Below, in pieces: positions 1 through 5,896 of a stretch of 6,078 bases of DNA (positions are counted from its first letter, which is position 1; every line of letters starts with the position of its first letter). The position numbers and the translations under genes were made by a program. This DNA comes from Spirochaetales bacterium (GTDB taxonomy: Bacteria > Spirochaetota > Spirochaetia > DSM-27196 > SKKC01): the NCBI GenBank assembly GCA_007121695.1, contig SKKC01000113.1, positions 1 to 6,078 of the forward strand, given 5' to 3'. The notes beneath the pieces are model-generated. The model ran no database searches, was not told where the DNA came from, and worked only from the letters and a program-made list of their open reading frames with translations.

Positions 1-489
1 CTTGTGAACTGGATACTGGGATTGATCGGCCTCCCTTCCAACACATCGTGGCTTGGAGAGCCGGCGACTGCTATCTGGACTATAGTGCTTCTCGTAATCT
101 GGCAGTTCGGGTCTGCAATGCTGATCTTTCTTGCAGGACTAAAGCAGATACCGACCGAAATGTATGAAGCGGCAGATATAGACGGTGCACGTGCGTATCA
201 ACGTTTTACCCGGATTACACTTCCTATGCTTTCACCAATTATCCTGTTTAACCTGATTATGCAGATCATTTTCGGATTAACCGTATTTACACCAGCTCTT
301 ATCATTACAGGTGGCGGCCCGCTTGATACCACCAATTTCTACGCCTTGTACCTTTACCGTCGAGCATTTGAAACGTTTCAGATGGGGTATGGCTCGGCAT
401 TGGCAGTCGTTCTCCTGGCGGTCGTCGGGTTATGTACCGGAATCGTGTTCAAAACCTCGGCCCGTTGGGTCTTTTACGAAACGGAGTAA
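1..489 (+). CDS. Carbohydrate ABC transporter permease, MalF/UgpA type (5'-truncated by window edge)
   Basis: This is the C-terminal part of an inner-membrane permease of a sugar ABC importer (binding-protein-dependent transport family). The reading frame is open at base 1. The GTG at base 4 is unlikely to be the true start, because MalF/UgpA-type permeases are about 290-310 residues and only about 162 are visible. The diagnostic EAA loop, which docks on the ATPase, is clear: EAADIDGARAYQRF followed by TLPMLSP (encoded near bases 166-240). Hydrophobic spans flank it at about 82-147 (TIVLLVIWQFGSAMLIFLAG), 230-300 and 400-450. The segment around ITGGGPLDTT is typical of MalF-like permeases. 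The stop codon (TAA, 487-489) lies three bases before the next permease, so the two are almost certainly cotranscribed and form a heterodimer. The substrate cannot be read from the sequence. The binding protein is expected upstream, outside the window. Confidence 0.95.
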   Translation, partial: LVNWILGLIGLPSNTSWLGEPATAIWTIVLLVIWQFGSAMLIFLAGLKQIPTEMYEAADIDGARAYQRFTRITLPMLSPIILFNLIMQIIFGLTVFTPALIITGGGPLDTTNFYALYLYRRAFETFQMGYGSALAVVLLAVVGLCTGIVFKTSARWVFYETE

Positions 490-492
490 GTC

Positions 493-1401
493 ATGAGCAG
501 CACTATCGATACAATCCTCGTTCGTGAAGACGTGCAGAATCGTTTGCGGGCAAAACGCCGAAAAGACATTCGAAAGTCCGTTGTCTTTCACGGACTTGTC
601 ATTCTGTTTGGTTTTGTAATGTTGTATCCGTTTTTATGGCTTGTAGGTAGTTCATTTAAGCCTGCACACGAGATTTTTGTTAATGTAGGCGCGATTCTGC
701 CGTCCGCACCGACGCTCGAGAACTTTATAAATGGATGGCGAGGTTTTGGTGGGATTACGTTCGCCACGTTCTATCAGAACAGCTTGATATATGCTGGTTT
801 TGGAACACTTCTTACAGTCATGAGCGCAGCTGTCGTCGCATACGGGTTCGCGCGAATACAGTTTCCGCTGAGGGGATTCTGGTTCTCCTGTATGCTCATG
901 ACACTCATGATGCCTGTGCAGATACAGATAATTCCGCAATACATTTTTTTCAGTCAGCTCGGCATGGTAAACACATTCTGGCCCCTGTTGCTGCCCCGTT
1001 TTCTTGGTCAGGCCGGAGGTGCTTTTTTTATCTTTATGATTGTACAGTTTATACGAAGTATACCGGTTCAGCTCGACGAGGCCGCAGAGATAGATGGCGC
1101 AAACAGAGTCACGTTCTTTTTCAAGGTAATGCTTCCTCTCATAAAACCGGCATTGGTAACTGCAGGCATATTCAGTTTCCAGTGGACCTGGGGCGACTTT
1201 CTTACCCCGTTAATTTACCTGAACAGTCCGAGGCTATATACCGTGTCGGTTGCCATTAGAGCGTTTTCCGACCCGGCTGGGGTAACGGACTGGGGAGCAG
1301 TCTACGCTATGAGCTTTCTGTCGCTAGTACCAGTGCTTGTGATTTTCGGAATGTACCAGAAACAAATTGTTGAGGGAATAAGCACAACAGGCCTAAAGTA
1401 A
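493..1401 (+). CDS. Carbohydrate ABC transporter permease, MalG/UgpE type
   Basis: This is the second inner-membrane permease of the sugar importer and is complete at 302 residues, close to the family norm of about 275-300. The ATG at 493 follows a GGAG (483-486) with good spacing. That GGAG sits inside the last codons of the upstream permease, so translation is probably coupled. About six membrane spans are visible: residues ~29-50, ~93-115, ~120-145, ~158-185, ~222-245 and ~268-292. The EAA loop is at residues 196-222 (EAAEIDGANRVTFFFKVMLP), the contact site for the ATPase. The N-terminus is basic and cytoplasmic. The C-terminus ends QIVEGISTTGLK, the usual MalG-family tail. No ATP-binding gene follows, so the ATPase may be a shared MsmK/MalK-type subunit encoded elsewhere or upstream; this is inference. 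The sugar specificity is unknown. Confidence 0.96.
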   Translation: MSSTIDTILVREDVQNRLRAKRRKDIRKSVVFHGLVILFGFVMLYPFLWLVGSSFKPAHEIFVNVGAILPSAPTLENFINGWRGFGGITFATFYQNSLIYAGFGTLLTVMSAAVVAYGFARIQFPLRGFWFSCMLMTLMMPVQIQIIPQYIFFSQLGMVNTFWPLLLPRFLGQAGGAFFIFMIVQFIRSIPVQLDEAAEIDGANRVTFFFKVMLPLIKPALVTAGIFSFQWTWGDFLTPLIYLNSPRLYTVSVAIRAFSDPAGVTDWGAVYAMSFLSLVPVLVIFGMYQKQIVEGISTTGLK

Positions 1402-1403
1402 GG

Positions 1404-1421
1404 GCTCCAGGGATCAGGAGC
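1404..1421 (+). promoter_or_regulatory. Small hairpin covering the ribosome binding site of the sensor kinase
   Basis: The 26-base gap between the second permease and the kinase contains GCTCC (1404-1408) and GGAGC (1417-1421), an inverted repeat with an 8-base loop. One G-T pair would extend it. The 3' arm overlaps the kinase Shine-Dalgarno AGGAG (1416-1420), which is 7 bases before the GTG start at 1428. The stem is short, so this is only a possible translational-coupling device that ribosomes finishing the permease would melt. The repeat and the Shine-Dalgarno are seen directly; the function is inferred. Confidence 0.35.
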
Positions 1422-1427
1422 TGAAGT

Positions 1428-3251
1428 GTGACTGGAGACCGACTGGTTGGAGCGAGAACGCGGCTATTTCTAAAGTATCTGGGCTACTCAGTCGGTCCGC
1501 TTCTGGTCATGGCTTTAATGGGCGTTGGTTTTATTGCTTTGAACCAGCGGTATGCCCGACTGAATGCAGAAAGCCTGATTGGAAGAGGACTCGAGCAGCT
1601 TCATACGAGAATCGATTTCGTTCTTGGTGAACTTGAATCAGTAGCTGTCGGTTTGAGTACCGATCATCAGCTCATGAACGCTGCCAGGAACATACTCAGG
1701 GAACCACGGTTAACGTACGAGTCCTATCGACAGCTTCAACTTATCTCAACTGCACTCATGACGACTACTCACACCAGAGCGTATCTGCACTCCATCTACG
1801 TCTATGTTGATAATCCGAACGGTCGTATGATTTCGACTGAGCGGCAGTACAGTCCGCTTCGTCCTTTGCACGACTCGGGCTGGATAGATCCCTATTTTGA
1901 ACGAGGAGGACCCGGTTCCACCGAGGCGTTCTCGCTTGTACGGGAGTTCGAAGGTGAACGCCTGCTGGGAACACCCGATCGCGTGCTGACATTGTATCGA
2001 CCGACGTTTGCGTTGGGTTTTCTTCGATCGGACGGTGTTGTAGCGCTGAACGTGGATCTGGGTTTTCTGCACACGTTAGCTCGCGCGACACGGGCGTACG
2101 AAGGTCAATACGTTCTGGTGACGAATCCTGATGGAGACGTTGTCGTGTCTGTTGGTCCGCAGGATACCGATGGGGCAGTCCTCGACCCCGATGTACTCGT
2201 CGGGTTACAGTCCGGGATCGAAGGGCGTACCGCCGGATTCGTCGAAATACACGGCGAGACGTATCTCATATCGTACATGACATCGGAGGCCGGGCAATGG
2301 CAGTACATGTCCGCTATACCGCAATCCGTCGTGTACCGGATCCCGTACGAGCTGCGTACCATCTCTATCATTTTGTTCCTTGTCGCACTTGCTGCAGCGG
2401 CAGGCCTCACGGTAGTCCTCTCACGCAGGAGCTTTCTGCAAATGGGTCAGCTCGTCGACGTACTTGACGAAATCGAACGGCATGGTGGTGTGCTTCCGGA
2501 AGGTACGGACGAACAGCGTGACAAACTGTCTGAGCACCTTTCCTACAGCGTCATGAAGGATTTTGTGCACTCCCGTTTTGTACCAGTTAAGGCATCAGAA
2601 CGACGATACCGCAGGCGGACGCTGGAACTGTTGGCCATGCAATCGCAGGTAAGCCCTCACTTTCTGTACAACACGCTGGAAATGCTCACGTGGAAGTCGT
2701 ACGAGTTTACGGGTGGTCCGAACGAGTTTACGTCTATCGTCGAAGAGCTCGCGGAAATACTGGACTATGCCTTGTCGCAGGATGGAGAGTTCCGCACGCT
2801 CGCCGAAGAGGTACGAAATGCAAAGCGGTACCTTGAGCTTCAGGCACACCGGAAAGGACGGGAGTTCACCGTAGAGTGGGATATTGATCCGTCTCTCGAG
2901 GATGTCTGTGTGATCCCCATGCTCGTTCTGCCGCTGGTCGAAAACGCCATACAGCACGGTTTTTCGCGATCCGGAGCCGATGACCGGATTCGTATCGAAG
3001 CACTTGAAAGTGGCACGGACCGGTTTGAGCTCCGTGTGACGGATAATGGTGTCGGAATCGAACAGGAAAAACTTCGCGAGCTTATCGACGACCTTTCAAG
3101 CGAAAAAGCATTTCACGAGCATATAGGGTTATATAACACGAACAAACGCGTCGAACTCGCGTATGGAAGCGGCCCGTGGGGTCTGAACATTGAGAGTCTT
3201 CCCGGACGGTACACGACCGTCCGGATCGTTCTTCCCATTCTATTCTTCTGA
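1428..3251 (+). CDS. Membrane sensor histidine kinase, LytS/YesM type, with periplasmic Cache-like domain
   Basis: This 607-residue two-component sensor kinase starts at GTG 1428, 7 bases after AGGAG. TM1 is at about residues 17-38. An extracytoplasmic region at about 39-305 resembles the double-Cache ligand-binding domains of YesM kinases, and TM2 is at about 311-332. No convincing HAMP domain follows TM2; a linker of roughly 75 residues, helical in appearance, leads to the His_kinase (PF06580) box QSQVSPHFLYN, with phospho-acceptor H411. The ATPase domain has an N-box (LPLVENAIQHGF, E505, N506), a G1 box (DNGVGI, D539-) and a G2-like segment (HIGLYNTNKR, 565-574). All catalytic landmarks are present. 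It follows the permeases by 26 bases and is probably in their operon, which suggests that it senses the transported carbohydrate or its binding protein (inference). Its expected partner, the AraC-type regulator, is on the opposite strand and overlaps the 3' end. The ligand is unknown. Confidence 0.95.
   Translation: MTGDRLVGARTRLFLKYLGYSVGPLLVMALMGVGFIALNQRYARLNAESLIGRGLEQLHTRIDFVLGELESVAVGLSTDHQLMNAARNILREPRLTYESYRQLQLISTALMTTTHTRAYLHSIYVYVDNPNGRMISTERQYSPLRPLHDSGWIDPYFERGGPGSTEAFSLVREFEGERLLGTPDRVLTLYRPTFALGFLRSDGVVALNVDLGFLHTLARATRAYEGQYVLVTNPDGDVVVSVGPQDTDGAVLDPDVLVGLQSGIEGRTAGFVEIHGETYLISYMTSEAGQWQYMSAIPQSVVYRIPYELRTISIILFLVALAAAAGLTVVLSRRSFLQMGQLVDVLDEIERHGGVLPEGTDEQRDKLSEHLSYSVMKDFVHSRFVPVKASERRYRRRTLELLAMQSQVSPHFLYNTLEMLTWKSYEFTGGPNEFTSIVEELAEILDYALSQDGEFRTLAEEVRNAKRYLELQAHRKGREFTVEWDIDPSLEDVCVIPMLVLPLVENAIQHGFSRSGADDRIRIEALESGTDRFELRVTDNGVGIEQEKLRELIDDLSSEKAFHEHIGLYNTNKRVELAYGSGPWGLNIESLPGRYTTVRIVLPILFF
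3202..3224. terminator. Strong perfect hairpin at the 3' ends of the convergent kinase and regulator genes
   Basis: CCGGACGGT (3202-3210), a 5-base loop, and ACCGTCCGG (3216-3224) form a perfect 9-bp, GC-rich stem. It lies inside the last codons of the sensor kinase (SLPGRYTTVR) and, on the other strand, 15 bases past the stop codon of the response regulator. On the plus strand it is followed by a pyrimidine-rich, moderately T-rich stretch (ATCGTTCTTCCCATTCTATT) that is not a clean T-run. On the minus strand no T-run follows. It may stop or stabilise one or both transcripts. The stem is certain; the terminator role is a guess. Codon choice for a conserved kinase tail could also produce it by chance. 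Confidence 0.4.
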
Positions 3252-4010
3252 AACCAGTGGCGGCGACGTATCCGCTATTCTGTCCCGGCAGATTCCCTTG
3301 CGGTACGTGCCTGGGGTCTGTCCAAAGTACTCCCGAAATCGTCGCGTAAATGCCTTCGGGTTTGTGTATCCGACCATCTCACCGATCTCGTATCCGGGTA
3401 ACCCGGTTGACGCGAGGAGTTCGGCGGCTCGACTCATACGTAGTCGTCCAATGAACGTGGAATAGTTTTCGCCACTCTGTTCCTTGAAAAGCCGACCAAA
3501 ATAGTGAGGGTTCATGCCGGCTTTCTTTGCGGCTTGCTCCAGCGTAGCTTCGGCAAGATGTTTTTCCGCGTAGTGACGGACAGAATCAACGATTTCTTCG
3601 GGCGAACTTCTTGCGATTATCGCGTCCGGACCGGTCGCTTCAAGTTCTTCTTTCAGTGCCTGGAATACCGTAAACAGTTCACTGTGACGGGTAGGTTTTA
3701 CAAGATACTGGCGTACTCCAAGTCGTACTGCCTGCTGTGCGTAGTCAAAGTCACGATATGCACTGAGAAACACAATGACCATACGGTTTCCGTCACGACG
3801 AATCTGCTCGGCAAGCTCAATCCCGCTCATGTTCTTCATCCGAATGTCACAGAACAGCACGTCGGCCGTGCTGCCTTTTAAGAACCGCAGGACCTCGGCT
3901 CCGTCTGCACAGGTCGCGACAACCTCGAAACCTACCCGGTCCCAGGGAAAGTATTGCGTCAGTCCATTACGTATCGCTTCTTCGTCGTCTGCGATAATGA
4001 GTTTGTACAC
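3240..4010 (-). CDS. Response regulator, receiver plus AraC-type DNA-binding domain (YesN-like, short form)
   Basis: This is a 256-residue transcription factor. The receiver domain (about 1-120) has the acidic pair D8/D9, phospho-acceptor D55 (FCDIRM), S83 and K105 followed by P106 (YLVKP), so it should be phosphorylatable. A short linker (about 121-138) leads to an AraC/XylS-type domain (about 139-240). Its two helix-turn-helices lie near residues 154-175 and 204-226, ending in the typical FTRRFREYFGQTPGTYRK. Many YesN regulators are much longer because of a middle region; this one lacks it. The start is GTG at 4008-4010 (minus strand); GGAGG (plus-strand 4014-4018) lies only 3 bases upstream, a tight spacing. 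An extended -10 promoter precedes it. Partner by family logic: the LytS/YesM-type kinase at 1428-3251, with which it overlaps tail to tail by 12 bases. It probably controls the sugar transporter operon (inference). Confidence 0.95.
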   Translation of the reverse strand: MYKLIIADDEEAIRNGLTQYFPWDRVGFEVVATCADGAEVLRFLKGSTADVLFCDIRMKNMSGIELAEQIRRDGNRMVIVFLSAYRDFDYAQQAVRLGVRQYLVKPTRHSELFTVFQALKEELEATGPDAIIARSSPEEIVDSVRHYAEKHLAEATLEQAAKKAGMNPHYFGRLFKEQSGENYSTFIGRLRMSRAAELLASTGLPGYEIGEMVGYTNPKAFTRRFREYFGQTPGTYRKGICRDRIADTSPPLVSEE

Positions 4011-4031
4011 GTTCCTCCGTCCTCAAACGGG

Positions 4032-4040
4032 AGTATACCA
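4032..4040 (-). promoter_or_regulatory. Extended -10 promoter for the response regulator gene
   Basis: Read on the minus strand, TGG is directly followed by TATACT (plus-strand 4032-4037 with TGG at 4038-4040), matching the extended -10 pattern TGnTATAAT with one mismatch in the hexamer. No good -35 is visible at 16-18 bases upstream, as is common for extended -10 promoters. The transcript would start near 4025 and carry a leader of about 15 bases containing the GGAGG ribosome site. An 8-bp palindrome, ACACGTGT (4040-4047), abuts the upstream edge. Confidence 0.5.
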
Positions 4041-4042
4041 CA

Positions 4043-4098
4043 CGTGTTATCCTGTTTGGCCGATAACCTTTTCACACCGATCGGCCAGACCGTGTTAT
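4043..4098 (+). repeat. Direct repeat CGTGTTAT flanking the inverted repeat
   Basis: CGTGTTAT occurs at 4043-4050 and again at 4091-4098, 48 bases apart, on either side of the inverted repeat. The first copy abuts the regulator's extended -10; the second overlaps the -10 of the rightward promoter. A short inverse copy, ATAAC (4063-4067), also pairs with GTTAT (4046-4050). AraC-family proteins commonly recognise direct repeats, so these are possible regulator sites. Eight bases is short, and part of the second copy is explained by the -10 consensus itself. Confidence 0.35.
4054..4090. repeat. Inverted repeat (operator candidate) in the divergent promoter region
   Basis: GTTTGGCCGAT (4054-4064) and ATCGGCCAGAC (4080-4090) are inverted repeats. 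The inner 8 bp (TGGCCGAT/ATCGGCCA) match perfectly, then come one T-G mismatch and two more pairs; the spacer is 15 bases. The spacer contains the probable -35 (TTCACA, 4071-4076) of the rightward promoter. A protein bound here could affect both divergent genes. It lies upstream of both expected transcription starts, so it is more likely a DNA-level operator than an RNA hairpin. The binding protein is unknown; the adjacent AraC-type regulator is a candidate, although such proteins more often bind direct repeats. Confidence 0.5.
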
Positions 4099-4101
4099 AA
4101 T
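4071..4101 (+). promoter_or_regulatory. Strong extended -10 promoter for the REC-PAS-PAS kinase gene
   Basis: A perfect TATAAT (4096-4101) is preceded by TGT (4093-4095), giving a consensus extended -10. A -35-like TTCACA (4071-4076, 5 of 6 to TTGACA) lies 19 bases upstream, slightly longer than the ideal spacing. Transcription would begin near 4108, leaving an A-rich leader of about 19 bases before the ATG at 4127. This is the best promoter match I saw in the window. Confidence 0.7.
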
Positions 4102-4126
4102 CAGTGAAAATAGTCCAAAAAATACC

Positions 4127-5896
4127 ATGCACACAATTCTACTCGTCGAAGATGAATCAGTCGTAGCCCTCTCGCAGAAAGCGGTGCTCGCCTCGCACGG
4201 ATATGACGTGCGGGTCGTATACGATGGGGTTGCTGCTGTCGAGGCAGTGAAAACGTACTCGAAGATAAACCTCGTCCTCATGGACATAGACCTGGGCTCC
4301 GGAATGGACGGCGCTGAGGCAGCCGAAGCGATTCTGGCGCATCGCGACATACCGGTTGTCTTCTGGACCTGCCATACCGAACGGGACATTGTAGAGCGCG
4401 TACAGTCGATCAGTGGTTACGGCTATGTCATAAAAAGCTCTGGCGAGTTTGTCCTGATCGAGTCCATTCGCATGGCATTGCGGCTGTTCGAAGCAAACAC
4501 GACTCTGAAAAGCCGTACAGAGTTCATCGAGACAGTTATTGACCATCTGCCCATAGGTCTCGGAGCCACATATTTCGAAGATGGACGAACAAGTTATCTG
4601 AACCGCGAGTTTGAGCGTATTTACGGATGGCCGTTCGAAGTACTCTCCAACATTGATCGGTTCTTCGAAACGGTCTACCCTGACGAGAAGTACAGGCAGG
4701 AGATCAAGTCGCAGGTCATGGAGGACCTTGCCAGCGGTGACCCGGAACGTATGATCTGGGACGGTGTACGAATTACAACACAAAATGGGGAAGAGCGGGT
4801 TGTTCGGGCCCAGAACATTCCGGTGCCCGGTCAGAATCTCATGATATCGACCGTCATTGATCGCACGGTTCATGCACGCGCCGAACGTATGCTTCGCGAA
4901 AGCGAGAGAAACTACCGCACCCTGCTCGAAAGCCTGCAGGAAGGTATTATCCACATCGATGCCGACGGCCGAATCGTATACGTGAACGAACCCATGGCCA
5001 ACATGATCGGGTACGACGGCGACGATATGCGCGGGCATCTTCTGTCTGACTTTATGGACGGTGAAGGCAGGCAGATTGTAGCCGACGCAATAGAGCGACG
5101 CAGACAGGGTATTTCCGAGCACATGGAAGCGCACTTCCTGCACCGGAGCGGGCACCGGGTATACGCGCTCGTTGCAACGGCGCCTCTGTTTTCGGATAAC
5201 GGGGACTACGTTGGGGCAGTCGCAGGCATAATGGATATAGGACCGCAGAAGAGTCACGAGCTCGAGCTGCAGACACAGATTGCGCAAAAAAACATGCTCT
5301 TTCGTGAGATGCATCACCGGATCAAGAACAATATCGGCTCTGTCGCGTCGCTTCTTTCGATGCAGGCGGCAACCATGGACGAACCCGCCGCCCGGCAGGC
5401 GGTGTACGAAGCGCTCGGCCGGGTCCAGAGCATGCAGAAACTGTACGACGTGATGCTCCCCGAGAAATCACGCGAACACGTGGCTGTCGACACGTATCTG
5501 TCGTCAATACTTGAAGCAATCTTTGAACTGTACAACCGCGATTCCTCGATACAGGTGCGCACCTCGCTTGTCTCGTGCGGGGTGCCGTCGGCCGATGCGT
5601 TCGCCATAGGAATCATGGTGAATGAGCTCCTCACGAACATCATGAAGTACGCGTTTACCGGCCAGTCCGACCGGGAAATTTCGGTCTCGCTCGCATCCCA
5701 CAGAGGACAGAGTGTCCTGTGCGTACGCGACAACGGCCGTGGCTTTCCCGACGACGCCCTGCATGCCAGATCCGATAGCGCCGCCGGTGGCTTTGGCCTG
5801 TCGCTGGTCCGCCTGCTGTGCGAGCAGCTCGACGCGGAGCTGCGTCTGTACAACGACAACGGGGCGGTAGCAGAGATTCGTTTCGCCTGCGCCTAA
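4127..5896 (+). CDS. Cytoplasmic hybrid signalling protein: receiver-PAS-PAS-HisKA_2 histidine kinase
   Basis: This is a 589-residue soluble protein without membrane segments. The receiver domain (about 1-120) has E8/D9, phospho-acceptor D53 (LMDIDLG), T81 and K103, all intact. Its 'HTERDIVERV...YGYVIK' stretch resembles a receiver subfamily I associate with spirochaetes. PAS1 is at about 131-250 and is degenerate; PAS2 at about 259-373 is canonical (YRTLLESLQEGI, then VNEPMANMIGY). A helical linker (about 374-393) leads to the HisKA_2-type box EMHHRIKNN (394-402), with probable phospho-acceptor H397. The ATPase domain has an N-box (NELLTNIMKYAF, 499-510), a G1 box (DNGRGF, 535-540) and a G2 box (GGFGLSLV, 554-561). 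With the receiver at the N-terminus, kinase output is probably gated by an upstream kinase as well as by PAS ligands. ATG 4127 fits the normal receiver start but lacks a visible Shine-Dalgarno. It is divergent from the AraC-type regulator. Its target is unknown. Confidence 0.95.
   Translation: MHTILLVEDESVVALSQKAVLASHGYDVRVVYDGVAAVEAVKTYSKINLVLMDIDLGSGMDGAEAAEAILAHRDIPVVFWTCHTERDIVERVQSISGYGYVIKSSGEFVLIESIRMALRLFEANTTLKSRTEFIETVIDHLPIGLGATYFEDGRTSYLNREFERIYGWPFEVLSNIDRFFETVYPDEKYRQEIKSQVMEDLASGDPERMIWDGVRITTQNGEERVVRAQNIPVPGQNLMISTVIDRTVHARAERMLRESERNYRTLLESLQEGIIHIDADGRIVYVNEPMANMIGYDGDDMRGHLLSDFMDGEGRQIVADAIERRRQGISEHMEAHFLHRSGHRVYALVATAPLFSDNGDYVGAVAGIMDIGPQKSHELELQTQIAQKNMLFREMHHRIKNNIGSVASLLSMQAATMDEPAARQAVYEALGRVQSMQKLYDVMLPEKSREHVAVDTYLSSILEAIFELYNRDSSIQVRTSLVSCGVPSADAFAIGIMVNELLTNIMKYAFTGQSDREISVSLASHRGQSVLCVRDNGRGFPDDALHARSDSAAGGFGLSLVRLLCEQLDAELRLYNDNGAVAEIRFACA

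Noticed and set aside
4..489. GTG at base 4 as the true start of the first permease
   Set aside because: The frame is open to base 1 and the protein would lack the N-terminal half typical of MalF/UgpA permeases. The gene is more simply cut by the window edge.
735..1259. A 174-residue plus-strand open frame within the second permease
   Set aside because: It is a frame-shifted reading of the permease gene with many Cys, Arg and Trp residues and no domain. The permease frame carries the EAA loop and membrane spans.
4157..5317. A 386-residue open frame on the minus strand, opposite the REC-PAS-PAS kinase
   Set aside because: The plus-strand protein has all conserved receiver, PAS and kinase motifs throughout this stretch. 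The minus-strand translation is rich in Cys, His and Arg, has no recognisable domain, and has no supporting promoter or ribosome site. It is a shadow frame.
5824..5843. GCAGCTC/GAGCTGC inverted repeat near the end of the REC-PAS-PAS kinase
   Set aside because: It is 7 bp with a 6-base loop, lies 50 bases before the stop, and is not followed by a T-run. In G+C-rich coding DNA it is likely to be chance, so I do not call it a terminator.
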